A stretch of 64,000 nt of DNA from Terriglobales bacterium (GCA_035651995.1 DASRER010000048.1:1-64000), one strand, 5' to 3'. Numbered from the stretch's first letter, positions 41,684-51,071 are shown. A program made the numbers and translations. The notes: generated by a model from the sequence alone, not told the origin.

Positions 41684-43138
41684 GTGAAGCAACACCGGCG
41701 CGAGTTTCTGAAGAGAGTTGGCATCGGAGCAGGGGCCGCTGCGCTTTCGGCAGGCAGCGGCTTCGGCCACAGCTTATCGCCGCCCGGGACATTCTTCGCC
41801 GGGCCATCTTCGCCCTCTCCATGGGACGAAGTGCCCCGCATTCTCGCGCGCATCCGCCCGCCGTCGTTCCCGGCCCGTGATTTCGATATCACGCGCTTCG
41901 GCGCAATTGGCGACAACCAGACCGACAACACCGAAGCCTTCCGCAACGCGATCGCCGCCGCTTCCCGAGCCGGCGGCGGACGTGTGGTTGTCCCCAGGGG
42001 CAATTTCGTCACCGGCGCCATCCGCCTGATGAGCAATATCAACCTGCATGTCGCTGCCGGTGCGACCATCCGGTTCTCACGAGACAGCAAGCGCTACCCG
42101 CTGGTGTTCACCCGTTGGGAAGGCATCGAGCTAATGAACTTTTCCCCGTTCATCTATGCCTTCGAGCAGGAGAACATCGGCATCACCGGTCCGGGCACGA
42201 TTGACGGCAACTGCGACTGCGACCACTGGTGGCCGTGGAAGGGCCGCACCAACTGCGGATGGAAGCCCGGCGATCCCAGCCAGGAAAGTGACCGCGCCCG
42301 GCTGTTCGAGATGGCGGAACGCGGCGTCCCCGTCAGTGAAAGGGTTTTCGGCGAAGGCCACTACCTGCGACCGATGTTCATTCAGCCCTACCGCTGCAAA
42401 AATGTGTTGCTCGAGGGATTCACGCTGCTGAACTCTCCGATGTGGCAGGTACACCCGGTGCTCTGCACCAACGTCACCGTGCGCGGGCTCAATATCCGGA
42501 CCAGCGTGCTCGGCCCCAATACCGACGGCTGCGATCCTGAATCCTGCACCGACGTGCTGATCGAGAAGTGCTTCTTCAGCGTGGGCGACGATTGCATCGC
42601 GATCAACTCCGGGCGCAATGCGGACGGACGCCGCGTCAACGTTCCTTCACAGAACATCGTCATTCAGGACTGCCACATGAAGGACGGGCACGGCGGCGTC
42701 ACTATCGGCAGCCAGATCTCCGGCGGCGTGCGGAACGTTTTTGCGCGCAACTGCCGGATGGACAGCCCGCAGCTCGATATCGCCGTGCGCATTAAGAACA
42801 ACGCCATGCGCGGCGGCGTTATCGAGAACGTCTTCGTGCGCGACATCGACGTCGGCCAGATCGCCATGGCAGCGCTGGCTATTGACTTCTTCTATGAAGA
42901 AGGGAAAGCAGGCAAGTTCACGCCGGTGACGCGCAATGTCACTATCCAGAACCTCAAGACGAACAAGGCGAAGTACGCTCTCTACCTTCGCGGTTTTGAG
43001 AATGCGCCCATTGAGCGCATTGCGCTGGTGGATTGTGACTTCGGCGGCGTGGAAAAACCCAGCGTCATAGAGAATGTCCGCGGCCTGTCCTTCAGCAACG
43101 TCCGCGTGAACGGCGAACTGGTCGAAAAAGCGATCTAA
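41684..43138 (+). CDS. Tat-exported GH28 polygalacturonase-like glycosidase
   Basis: A 484-residue right-handed beta-helix enzyme. It has a twin-arginine signal (HRREFLKRVGIGAGAAALSAG) and an N-terminal pectate-lyase-3-like start (FDITRFGAIGDNQTDNTEAFRNAI). All four GH28 active-site blocks appear: NTDGCDPE, GDDCIAIN, DGHGGVTIGS and VRIKNN, carrying the three catalytic Asp, the His and the Arg-Lys. It cleaves galacturonan or related pectin chains. It starts with GTG at 41684, 30 bases behind the TonB receptor, forming a two-gene pectin-use unit. Confidence 0.93.
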   Translation: MKQHRREFLKRVGIGAGAAALSAGSGFGHSLSPPGTFFAGPSSPSPWDEVPRILARIRPPSFPARDFDITRFGAIGDNQTDNTEAFRNAIAAASRAGGGRVVVPRGNFVTGAIRLMSNINLHVAAGATIRFSRDSKRYPLVFTRWEGIELMNFSPFIYAFEQENIGITGPGTIDGNCDCDHWWPWKGRTNCGWKPGDPSQESDRARLFEMAERGVPVSERVFGEGHYLRPMFIQPYRCKNVLLEGFTLLNSPMWQVHPVLCTNVTVRGLNIRTSVLGPNTDGCDPESCTDVLIEKCFFSVGDDCIAINSGRNADGRRVNVPSQNIVIQDCHMKDGHGGVTIGSQISGGVRNVFARNCRMDSPQLDIAVRIKNNAMRGGVIENVFVRDIDVGQIAMAALAIDFFYEEGKAGKFTPVTRNVTIQNLKTNKAKYALYLRGFENAPIERIALVDCDFGGVEKPSVIENVRGLSFSNVRVNGELVEKAI

Positions 43139-43179
43139 TTCGCGACAGCGCGCCGAGACCGGAGACTCGAAACGGTCCC

Positions 43180-44823
43180 TTACACCGCGCTCTCGATCGC
43201 GATGTGCCGATACGCCAGCACGATGTCCGTCTTACTGATCATGCCCAGCAGCCTGCGCTCCTGGCGGCGTGACACCACCGGGAAGTTGGCCAAGTGCCGC
43301 TCGCGCATGCGCTCGACGACCTCGTGCACCGTCTGATCGGGAAAGGCCGACTGCACTTCGCGCGTGTAGACGGCCGCGACCCGCACGTTGCCGCGCTCGC
43401 CACGCGCGATCTTGGTGATGTCGCTCATGCTGAGGATGCCGCACAGCTCCTCGTCTTCGTCCACCACGGGCAGCGCGAACACCTCGCGCATGAACATGAT
43501 GTCCTGCGCCGCCTCCAGCGTGTCGCCGGGAGAGAGCACCGGAACTTCGGTCATCACTTCGCTCACGCGCACGCCGCTGAGCACATGCAGCGGCGCTGCA
43601 GTGCTGCCGTCGAGCAACTCCGGGTACGCCGCCAACCCGTGCTCGGCCAGGTCGAGCCCAGCGACCTCGCCCTCTTCACTCACCCGCAGCCCAACCGTGC
43701 TTTTCATCACCGCGAACATCACCACCGACGCCACGAGCGCGTAGGCCAAACCGGTCGCCGTGCCGATCACCTGCGCGCTTACGCTAACGGTGTATCCGTG
43801 GAAGCCGTTGGGGATCATCGGCGCCCAAAGTCCCGCCGCCAGCCCGCCCAGCAGTCCCGGCAGCGCGTGCACCGGGCCAACGTCGCAGGGGTCGTCAACT
43901 TTGAGGCGCCTGGAAATCCACGCCGAAATGAACGGAATCTGCACGCCGGCCACGATGCCGATGACAATCGCGAACAGCGGATGCACCAGGTGCACGCCCG
44001 AGCAGATCGCCACCGCGCCCGCCAGTCCGCCGTTGGGCGTGACGATGGGATGCGGCTTCTCCTGCGCCCATGTTCCGATCAGCGACCCCACGATGCCGCC
44101 GGCAATCGCCGCAATCGTGTTGATTGCCACCAGCGGCAGGTCCTGCGCAATGTTGCCGTATCCGGGCACCGAGCCCAGGTTGAATCCGAACCAGCAGAAC
44201 ATGAGCAGCATGGCGCCCAGGCCCATCATGGGAATGTCGTGCGCTGACGCCGCCGCTTTGCGTTTTCCCAGGAAACTCGCGCCCACCAACCCGACGATTC
44301 CGCCCACCGCGTGCACGCCCAGCGACCCGGCGTAATCCTGCACTCCCATGCGCGCCAGCGGTCCGTTCCACAGGATGTACGCGAACACCGGATATACGAC
44401 GCCCACGTACAGTCCGCTGAACAGCAGATAGGAGGAAAACTTCATGCGGCCGGAGAAACATCCGCTGGGGATGGCGCAGGAAACCAGCGCGAACATGAGC
44501 GACACGTAGAACGCGATGCTTTGACCGCCGTCGCTGATGAACTGCCAGGGATACTTCCATCCGTTGGGCAGCGGGTTCAGCGGCCATCCGTACTGTTTGA
44601 TGGCGAAGCCGAACAGCAGGAACACGATCGTGCCCACGCCCATGTGGCCCGTCATTTTCATCATGACGTTGGCCACATCGCGCGAGCGCACCTGCCCGCC
44701 CTCGAGCAGGAAGAAGCCCGCCTGCATCAGGAAAATAAGGCTGCCCATGGAGAGCAGCCAGAGCCAGTAAACGTTTGTCTCCAACGAATCACCCCAAAGC
44801 CGCGACAGGCGACCAACCTGCAC
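43180..44823 (-). CDS. Ammonium transporter with C-terminal CBS-domain pair
   Basis: A 547-residue Amt protein. Residues 15-385 form the eleven-helix channel: DYAGSLGVHAVGG (Asp163, His171), MFCWFGFNLGS (about 208-218) and VGPVHALPGLLGG (His319). Asp163 and the twin histidines match the conserved conduction residues. The usual C-terminal regulatory tail is replaced by two CBS modules at about 415-540 (VSEVMTEVPVLSPGDTLEAAQ, FALPVVDEDEELCGILSMSDI; AFPDQTVHEVVERMRERHLANFPVV, GMISKTDIV). CBS pairs bind adenine nucleotides, so gating by energy charge rather than by a PII protein is plausible. No glnK is adjacent. Confidence 0.92.
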   Translation of the reverse strand: MQVGRLSRLWGDSLETNVYWLWLLSMGSLIFLMQAGFFLLEGGQVRSRDVANVMMKMTGHMGVGTIVFLLFGFAIKQYGWPLNPLPNGWKYPWQFISDGGQSIAFYVSLMFALVSCAIPSGCFSGRMKFSSYLLFSGLYVGVVYPVFAYILWNGPLARMGVQDYAGSLGVHAVGGIVGLVGASFLGKRKAAASAHDIPMMGLGAMLLMFCWFGFNLGSVPGYGNIAQDLPLVAINTIAAIAGGIVGSLIGTWAQEKPHPIVTPNGGLAGAVAICSGVHLVHPLFAIVIGIVAGVQIPFISAWISRRLKVDDPCDVGPVHALPGLLGGLAAGLWAPMIPNGFHGYTVSVSAQVIGTATGLAYALVASVVMFAVMKSTVGLRVSEEGEVAGLDLAEHGLAAYPELLDGSTAAPLHVLSGVRVSEVMTEVPVLSPGDTLEAAQDIMFMREVFALPVVDEDEELCGILSMSDITKIARGERGNVRVAAVYTREVQSAFPDQTVHEVVERMRERHLANFPVVSRRQERRLLGMISKTDIVLAYRHIAIESAV

Positions 44824-44896
44824 TCGGCGACCAGTGACTCTGTCTTACGGGCAAGCGCCCGTGCTGGCAAATTCAAACTTTTTATGGGAGCGATAA

Positions 44897-44915
44897 AGGG
44901 CGCGGAGCGCGCCCT
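44897..44915. terminator. Small GC hairpin between Amt and PilZ genes
   Basis: AGGGCGCG (44897-44904) and CGCGCCCT (44908-44915) pair perfectly around GAG, without a strong T-run. It may end the PilZ transcript, whose stop is at 45018, or reduce read-through into the Amt promoter. Confidence 0.35.
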
Positions 44916-45017
44916 CTCAGTGCCTTACAGGAAGCGATTTTGAAATCTGAAACCTGAGCGGAGAAGACAGGCTTCACCTCGAGCGCCGGATCGGCCCTCG
45001 GCCCTGGCAAATTCTGT

Positions 45018-45350
45018 TCAGGCGTGCAGGCGTGGGTAATAGACCGCCGGCGGCACGCACGCGCGGCGGATACCGTCGCTTACGTCGTATGAGGGCGCGA
45101 CAAACTCAAGCCCACAGTACATGCGCTCCTGGTGCCGAACGCGAGCGCTGACCAGCATCGGCTCGGGCTGGGCGGGCATGGCAATCTCCAGCAGGACGAA
45201 GTCGCCCGGCCGCAGCCGGCCGGCTACGATGCATCCCGCTCCCGCTTGGCTGAGGTTTACGCAATGACCCTTCACGGTTGAACTGATACCGTCCATGGTG
45301 ATGCGCACGTTGACTGGCATGTCCACTTTCTGCCGCTCGTAGCGCCGCAA
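45018..45350 (-). CDS. PilZ-domain protein
   Basis: A 110-residue single-domain protein. RRYERQKVDMPVNVRI near the start holds the R-x3-R motif and VNLSQAGAG the N/D-x-S-x-x-G motif that bind c-di-GMP in PilZ proteins. The strand LRPGDFVLLEIAMP and the closing CGLEFVAPS are typical. The motif Asp is Asn here (NLSQAG), which is common but can weaken ligand binding. It is divergent from the histidine-kinase gene. Confidence 0.88.
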   Translation of the reverse strand: MRRYERQKVDMPVNVRITMDGISSTVKGHCVNLSQAGAGCIVAGRLRPGDFVLLEIAMPAQPEPMLVSARVRHQERMYCGLEFVAPSYDVSDGIRRACVPPAVYYPRLHA

Positions 45351-45599
45351 AAAGCACCTCCGGACTGCTTATCGGCTCGCGTTCCGGGCAGGGACATCTG
45401 ACCGGTCGCGGCAAGTTGCGCCTCTATGGGGGCCGCAATGATGCACCTCGTCTGCCACGGTAACTCCCTGATAAGACAATGCTTGTACTCGCCTGTTGAA
45501 ATCTGGAGATGTAATTCTTACCGCTGCCTGCAAAAATTCCGGAGCCCTTTGGTGCCGTACCGACTCTGGGTTTTCATTGCCAGCGCTGCCTCACCGGGG

Positions 45600-45605
45600 G
45601 ATAAT
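45600..45605 (+). promoter_or_regulatory. -10-like box (GATAAT) for the kinase operon
   Basis: GATAAT lies 35 bases ahead of the GTG start of the kinase gene, in the 290-base divergent gap with the PilZ gene. Confidence 0.35.
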
Positions 45606-45640
45606 TCGGCCACCTTCCGTCGTTAGTTTGGCCCGGAGCC

Positions 45641-47446
45641 GTGTCGCGACTTGGATTGACCATCCCGTTTCTCCGCCGTTTTCCGTCGGAGATTGATGCC
45701 GGTGAACGCCTCCGCGTAGAGAAGATCCTCGCCGTCGCGCGTCTGTTCCTCTCCAGTTCATCGCTGATCGCGGTGTACATGGACCCGACCGAGCCGGCAC
45801 GCTACGAACGGCTCGCCTACTTGTTGATGGCGGCCTATGTGGTCCATTCCGTCATCGTTTTTGCCTGGGTGCAGCGCAGCCGTGAAGTATCCGAGCGATT
45901 CGCTTTCACGGTGCAGGCCATCGACATCGCCTGGCCGGCGCTCATCAGCCTGTTCACCGAGGGGCCCAACAGTCCCTTCTTTCCGTTTTTCTTCTGCATG
46001 CTTTCGGCGGCGTTTCGCTGGGGATTCGTGGCCACCGCTGCCACCGCCCTGTTTGGCGTGGCCACGCTCTTTGTCGAAGGGCTGCTGCTTTCTTTCGCGG
46101 TTGGGGGCGGGCATCTGATCGAGGGAGAGTTCGAGGTCAACCGGCTGGTGCTGCGCTCTTCGTACCTGCTCATCATGGGTGTGCTGGTCGGGATCGCCGC
46201 CGAGCAGGAAAAACAGTTGCGCGCGGAGGACTCCCTCATCGCGAAGATGACCCAACGCGTGCGTTTCGCCGAAGGCAGCCTTCGCGGCACCATGCACCAG
46301 TTGTTCGACGAGATGGCGCGGCTGTTTGACGCACGCGCAATCATGGTGGTGATCGAAGAGCTCGCCACCGGACGCGCCTTCCTGTGGGAGTTTCACCCCG
46401 GCGCGAGCCTCATCACATCAAGGCTGAACCTTACCGAACTCGACGCCGAGGGACGAGTCTCCTATCTGTTCCCCGCACCGGCGTCTTCGTGGCATGCGCG
46501 GCGGCGCTCCGACGCAGGTACTGCGCCTCGCTGGCAGATCACAGGCATGACCGCAGAGGGCCAGCAGAGTCCGGACGCCGCCGCATCGGCCTCTCTCACT
46601 TCCTTTGCCGACAAGCTGCAGTGCCGCTCGCTGATCGGAGCCACAGTCCAGGCCGGCACCGCCTGGATGGGAAACCTGCTCATCGTTGATCCGACGTTGC
46701 GTGGCTCGGCCAGAGCCGAGCTGGGCTTCGTGCGAAAAATGCTGCGCAGCCTGCTTCCGGCCGTCTACAACCACTATCTCGTGCGCAAGATGCGTTCCCG
46801 CGCCGGCGCCATCGAACGCGCCCGTGCCGCACGGGAGTTGCACGATGGCGCCATCCAATCGCTGATCGCCGCCGAAATGCAGGTTGAGGTTCTGCGCCGC
46901 CGTACTTCCGAGAACGGCAGCCACATGGGCGACGAGCTCGACCGCCTGCAGCGCCTGCTCCGCAGCGAGGTGCTGAGCCTGCGCGAACTCATGCAGCAAA
47001 TGAAGCCGGCCGACGTCGGTCCTCGCGACCTGCTCGAATATCTGGCCAATATGGTGGACCGCTTCCGCCGTGACACCGGCATCGACGCGCGCTTCGTCTC
47101 GCGTCTCGACGAAATCCGCCTGCCCGCACGCACCTGCCGCGAAATTGCCCGCATCACCCAGGAAGCGCTGGTCAACGTGCGCAAGCACAGCGGCGCCGTG
47201 CGGGCCGTGGTCCGCCTCAGCCACGACGACACCCGGTGGAAACTCGAAGTGGAAGACGACGGCCGCGGCTTCAGCTTCGCCGGACGGCTCACCGGCGACG
47301 AGCTCGCCGCCTCCAGCCAGGGCCCACTCGTCATCCGCGAACGCGTACACTCGATAGGCGGACAATTGATCGTAGAGTCAACCCCCGGACGTGGGGCGCG
47401 CATCCAGGTCGAACTTACCCAACCCGCGAGCGTGATTTATGGATGA
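45641..47446 (+). CDS. NarL-type sensor histidine kinase
   Basis: A 601-residue membrane kinase. About six hydrophobic segments in residues 30-190 form a 6TM-type sensor without a periplasmic domain. Residues about 200-370 form a GAF-like domain (TMHQLFDEMARLFDARAIMVV). HisKA_3 carries the phospho-accepting His in ARAARELHDGAIQSLIAAEMQ, and the HATPase has the N-box ITQEALVNVRKHS and G-boxes EDDGRGFSF and PGRGARIQV. It starts at GTG 45641 after CCCGGAGCC. The stop overlaps the response-regulator start by 8 bases, so the two are translationally coupled. The signal is unknown. Confidence 0.92.
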   Translation: MSRLGLTIPFLRRFPSEIDAGERLRVEKILAVARLFLSSSSLIAVYMDPTEPARYERLAYLLMAAYVVHSVIVFAWVQRSREVSERFAFTVQAIDIAWPALISLFTEGPNSPFFPFFFCMLSAAFRWGFVATAATALFGVATLFVEGLLLSFAVGGGHLIEGEFEVNRLVLRSSYLLIMGVLVGIAAEQEKQLRAEDSLIAKMTQRVRFAEGSLRGTMHQLFDEMARLFDARAIMVVIEELATGRAFLWEFHPGASLITSRLNLTELDAEGRVSYLFPAPASSWHARRRSDAGTAPRWQITGMTAEGQQSPDAAASASLTSFADKLQCRSLIGATVQAGTAWMGNLLIVDPTLRGSARAELGFVRKMLRSLLPAVYNHYLVRKMRSRAGAIERARAARELHDGAIQSLIAAEMQVEVLRRRTSENGSHMGDELDRLQRLLRSEVLSLRELMQQMKPADVGPRDLLEYLANMVDRFRRDTGIDARFVSRLDEIRLPARTCREIARITQEALVNVRKHSGAVRAVVRLSHDDTRWKLEVEDDGRGFSFAGRLTGDELAASSQGPLVIRERVHSIGGQLIVESTPGRGARIQVELTQPASVIYG

Positions 47447-48104
47447 AATCATTCGCATCGTCATTGCCGACGACCACCCGATTTTTCGTGACGGCCTTCG
47501 CCGCCTGCTGGAAGCCGAGCCCGGCTTGCAGGTGGTTGGTGAGGCCTCAGACGGCCAGCAGGCGGTGCAGCTGGCGCAATCGTTGAAACCGGACGTCCTT
47601 CTTCTTGACCTCGCGATGCCGCGCTATCCCGGCCTCGACGCCTTGCGCGAGCTCTCCCGCGGCAACGGGCACCAGGTCCGGACGCTGTTGCTCACCGCCA
47701 GCATCGAGAAGCAGCAGATCGCCGAGGCCTTGCAAATCGGCGCTCGGGGTGTGGTGATGAAAGAAGCCGCCACCCAGGTGCTGTTCACGGCTTTGCGGGC
47801 GGTCATGCGGGGCCAGTACTGGGTTGGCCACGAAGCCGTCACCGACCTGCCGCAGCACCTCCGTTCGCAGCTCAAGACGGAGCCACGCGGCGGCGCGAAA
47901 CCGCGCCCCTACGGCCTGACCAACCGTGAACTGGAGATCGTGGGGAGCATCGTCGACGGCAACACCAACAAGGAGATCGCGCAAAAGTTTTCGCTCAGCG
48001 AAGATACGGTGAAGCACCACCTCACCAGCATCTTCGACAAGCTCGGCGTTGCCAATCGCCTGGAGCTGGCGCTCTTTGCGATCAACAACCGGCTGATCGG
48101 CTGA
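47439..48104 (+). CDS. LuxR/NarL-family response regulator
   Basis: A 221-residue regulator. The receiver has the acidic pair in IVIADDHPIF, the phospho-accepting Asp in DVLLLDLAMP, the switch Thr/Ser in TLLLTAS and the Lys of VVMKEAA. A LuxR-type helix-turn-helix follows (LTNRELEIVGSIVDGNTNKEIAQKFSLSEDTVKHHLTSIFDKLGV). It is the partner of the kinase whose last codons overlap its start. A GC hairpin follows 16 bases after the stop. Confidence 0.95.
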   Translation: MDEIIRIVIADDHPIFRDGLRRLLEAEPGLQVVGEASDGQQAVQLAQSLKPDVLLLDLAMPRYPGLDALRELSRGNGHQVRTLLLTASIEKQQIAEALQIGARGVVMKEAATQVLFTALRAVMRGQYWVGHEAVTDLPQHLRSQLKTEPRGGAKPRPYGLTNRELEIVGSIVDGNTNKEIAQKFSLSEDTVKHHLTSIFDKLGVANRLELALFAINNRLIG

Positions 48105-48120
48105 TCTTTCCATGTTGCAG

Positions 48121-48142
48121 CGGCGGGCGTCCTGGCCCGCCG
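48121..48142 (+). terminator. Hairpin after the two-component operon
   Basis: CGGCGGGC (48121-48128) pairs perfectly with GCCCGCCG (48135-48142) around a 6-base loop, 16 bases past the regulator's stop. It has no U-run. Confidence 0.5.
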
Positions 48143-48174
48143 AGGCGCAACGACCGACTTCCCGAGTTCCTGCC

Positions 48175-48227
48175 CGGTACTTGGTTCTGAGCACCCGGTA
48201 CTCGGTTCCGATCGCTCGGTACTCCTC
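48175..48227. repeat. 'cggtactcggttc' tandem repeat (three units, 21-base period)
   Basis: CGGTACTTGGTTC (48175), CGGTACTCGGTTC (48196) and CGGTACTCCTC (48217). It fills the convergent gap between the response regulator and the SDR gene. Confidence 0.6.
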
Positions 48228-48228
48228 T

Positions 48229-49267
48229 TTACGCCGCCGCCGTCTCTCCTCCCAGCAGCGTCAGCACTTCCCCGGTGATGTAGCTCGAATCGGCATCCGA
48301 CGCAAAGAACACGTACGCCGGCGCCACTTCTTCCGGCTGCGCCGGCCGCTCCATGGGCGTGTCCTGGCCATGCTTGCCGGCTTGTTCCGCCGGCTTGTCG
48401 GCCACGTTCAGCGGCGTCCACACCGGACCCGGCGCAACGCAGTTCACACGGATTCCGCGGTCCACCAGGTTCTGCGCCAGCGACTTGGTGAACGCGTGAA
48501 TCGCGCCCTTGGTCGCCGCGTAATCCAGCAGCGCCCGGCTGGCCTTCCAGACCGGCGATTGATCCGGTGTTGATGATGGCGCTGCCGCGGTTCAGGTAAC
48601 GCAGCGCTGCCTTCGCCATGTGGAAGTAGCCGAAGATGTTGGTGCGGAACGTCTGCTCCCATTGTTCTTCCGACAACTCCTCCAGCGACTCGGCGTGTTG
48701 CTGGAACGCGGCGTTGTTTACCAGGATGTCGAGCTGCCCGAATTCCTCCACTGTCGCCTTGACCGCATCGCGGCAGAATTCGGAGTCGCTCACGTCGCCG
48801 GCGATCAGCAGCGCGCTCCGTCCCTCGCGCTCCACTGCTTCGCGCGTTTCTTCCGCGTCTTTCTGCTCCTCCGGCAAATGAATCACCACCACGTCGGCGC
48901 CTTCGCGCGCATAGAGCACCGCCACGGCACGGCCGATGCCGGAGTCCCCGCCGGTGATGATCGCCACCTTGTCCTTCAGCTTCTCCGACCCGCGATAGTT
49001 TGGCGCGAGGTATTGCGGGCGGGGCTGTATCTCCGCTTCCAGGCCGGGTGGCTCCTGATGCTGCCCGGGAAACGGCGGCTTCGGACGCAGGCCCGCTACG
49101 GCCCGCTGCTGGCCTGGCGCACTCCCGAGCGCCGTTTTGAGGTCGGGAAACGCGACCACGTTGCCTCGCCGCGCCGCCGGCCGTTCACCATTGCCGCCCG
49201 CCGCGCCCGATGAACTCTGCTTGCGCTTGCGGGTTCGCTGCCCTGTGCTCCGCTTCGTCTGTGCCAT
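48229..49267 (-). pseudogene. Short-chain dehydrogenase/reductase (YghA-like) with a single-base frameshift
   Basis: The first frame (49267 to about 48541) gives an N-terminal Lys/Arg/Gly-rich leader and PRPQYLAPNYRGSEKLKDK. The NAD-binding VAIITGGDSGIGRAVA, VNNAAFQQ and IINTGSIAGLEG follow. At 48541-48544 one extra C shifts the frame. The second frame (48540 to 48229) continues with SRALLDYAATKGAIHAFTKSLA (catalytic Tyr and Lys) and VNCVAPGPVWTPLN, then ends GGETAAA. Removing one base restores a normal SDR of about 345 residues. Either a recent mutation or a base-calling error; the rest is undamaged. Confidence 0.85.
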
Positions 49268-49370
49268 ACTCCCGCTCCTCTGATTGGGCCCGCGCTGAAT
49301 TCAGATGCCCCGCCGGCCGGGCGTGATTGCCGCCAGCCGCCGCTCCACTCAACGGTTCACTGCCCCTTCG

Positions 49371-50099
49371 CTACCGGGCACTCAGGAGTTGTTGCTTCAG
49401 GCGGAGTGCGTTTTCCGCCGCGTAGCCCGCCTGATCATTGTCGAAATACACGTGCACTTCGCGCAGTCCGCGCCACGAGCGGATTCGCGCCGCCCATTCG
49501 GCAATCGCCTGGTCGGAGTAGCTGCCCTGGTACTTCCCGCCGGGCCCGTGCAGGCGCACGTAGGCGAAGTCAGCAGTGATCTCCAGCGGCGAATGAAGCC
49601 CGGCCAGCTCGAAGATGCAGAATGCCGCGTTGTACACACGCAGAACCTCGCACACCGGCGGCACGTGCCAGCTCGGATGCCGAAATTCGAACGCGTAGCG
49701 CAGCCGCTTCGGCAGCGCCGCCAGGAACTGCTCCAGCCTCTCCGCGTTGACGGCCCACGCGGGCGGAAGCTGGAACAGAATTGGCCCGAGCTTTTTCCCC
49801 AGCCCTTCGACCACCGGCGGCAGGAACCGGTCGAGCGCGTTCTGCGGATCTTTGAGTTTCTTGTTGTGCGTGATGAAGCGGCTGGCCTTCAGCGCAAAGC
49901 AGAAGCCCGGCGGCGTGCAATCGCGCCAGACGCGCAGCGTCTCCGCTTTCGGCAACCGGTAGAAGGTGTTGTTGATCTCGACCGCATCGAACTGCTGGAC
50001 GTAAGACGCGAGCATGCCCGAAGCGGGACAGCGCTCGTCGTAGAAGCTGCCTCGCCAGTGCTTGTAGTGCCAGCCTGAGGTCCCGATGCGTAGCTGCAT
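49371..50099 (-). CDS. DUF72 domain protein
   Basis: A 242-residue TIM-barrel-like protein with the DUF72 wording: LRIGTSGWHYKHWRGSFYDE at the start, VEINNTFYRLP, FCFALKASRFITHNKKL, ILFQLPPAW, AFEFRHPSW, and FAYVRLHGPGGKYQGSYSD near the end, then VYFDNDQAGYAAENAL. Function is not established for the family. ATG 50099 starts the conserved block. A 20-residue extension to 50159 is possible but not conserved in type. Divergent from the SRPBCC gene. Confidence 0.9.
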   Translation of the reverse strand: MQLRIGTSGWHYKHWRGSFYDERCPASGMLASYVQQFDAVEINNTFYRLPKAETLRVWRDCTPPGFCFALKASRFITHNKKLKDPQNALDRFLPPVVEGLGKKLGPILFQLPPAWAVNAERLEQFLAALPKRLRYAFEFRHPSWHVPPVCEVLRVYNAAFCIFELAGLHSPLEITADFAYVRLHGPGGKYQGSYSDQAIAEWAARIRSWRGLREVHVYFDNDQAGYAAENALRLKQQLLSAR

Positions 50100-50243
50100 G
50101 CTTTCCCGCGTCTCCGTGTGCCCGATTTCTGCTCGGGCGCAATGGGTTGCGCCAGACATCGGGCGCCGCTGTATTCAAGCAACCTGCGCCGGAGTCGCAC
50201 GGTTCTTATGAAGACATCATCCATGAAGATACGGAGGAGCGCC

Positions 50244-51050
50244 ATGATGGGCCGGAAGTGGAGCAGCCTTGCCTCAAAGCGGTGGTCAAACGCGGCGGAA
50301 TCGGGCCGCGACAAAGTGCGCGACAAGCTAAGCCTTCTCGCCGAAAGCCGGATCGCTCGCAATCTGCTCGCCCGCCGCCGGTCACGCAAGTGGGCGGGCT
50401 TCGCCGCCGGCGCAGTGGCCGGGGCCGTGGCCGCCGCCGGCGCCGTCGTCCTGTGGCGGTTTGCGGGACGGATGCGCGAAGGCCGCATCCTTCGCATCGA
50501 CAAAAGCCTTCAAATCGGACGCCCCGTCGAGGAAGTATTTCAGGCTTGGTCCGACTTAGCGCGCTTGCCGCAGTACGTTGACTTCATACGCGAGGTGCGC
50601 TGCGACGGACCACTCTCCGACTGGACGGTTGATCTCGACGGCCGCATGGTCCACTGGCGAGCGGAAACCACACAACATGTTCCGAACCAGGCGCTGGGCT
50701 GGAAATCACTGCGGGGACCGCATCATACCGGCCGGATCGACTTCTCGCCCATCGGGCACGACACGCTGGTGCACATCACCATGAATTACGAACCGCCGCT
50801 CCGCCTGGGCCGGCTGTTTTCTCCCGCGGCGCCCATGCTGGAAGGCCGCATCGAGCGCGCGTTGCGCGAGTTCAAATCGGCGCTGGAGAACGGAGGGCGC
50901 GCCGCGCAGCGAGCCACCGGCACCGAGGGTCAGCTTGCCGCCCCCGGCGAGCAGCCCCCATCGCGCCATGCCGACATTCGGCAGACGTCACGCTTCGGTT
51001 CGCCCGACCTGGCAGTGGACTATACGCGCCCGCCGGAGACGAAGTCGTAA
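50244..51050 (+). CDS. SRPBCC (polyketide cyclase/dehydrase-like) membrane-anchored protein
   Basis: A 268-residue protein. A basic N-terminal region and a short Ala/Gly-rich hydrophobic helix (AGFAAGAVAGAVAAAGAVVLW, about 52-72) precede an SRPBCC helix-grip domain (IDKSLQIGRPVEEVFQAWSDLARLPQYV, SDWTVDLDGRMVHWRAETTQHV, GRIDFSPIGHDTLVHITMNYEPP). The tail is disordered and polar. GGAGG sits 7 bases before the ATG at 50244, so I prefer it over in-frame ATGs at 50208 and 50223. Proteins of this kind occur in stress operons; the ligand is unknown. Confidence 0.82.
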   Translation: MMGRKWSSLASKRWSNAAESGRDKVRDKLSLLAESRIARNLLARRRSRKWAGFAAGAVAGAVAAAGAVVLWRFAGRMREGRILRIDKSLQIGRPVEEVFQAWSDLARLPQYVDFIREVRCDGPLSDWTVDLDGRMVHWRAETTQHVPNQALGWKSLRGPHHTGRIDFSPIGHDTLVHITMNYEPPLRLGRLFSPAAPMLEGRIERALREFKSALENGGRAAQRATGTEGQLAAPGEQPPSRHADIRQTSRFGSPDLAVDYTRPPETKS

Positions 51051-51071
51051 GCAGCAGTTATGGACTGGGGG

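Noticed and set aside
48175-48227. CRISPR-like spaced repeats
   Set aside because: Only three short degenerate units with an 8-10 base gap, and no cas genes.
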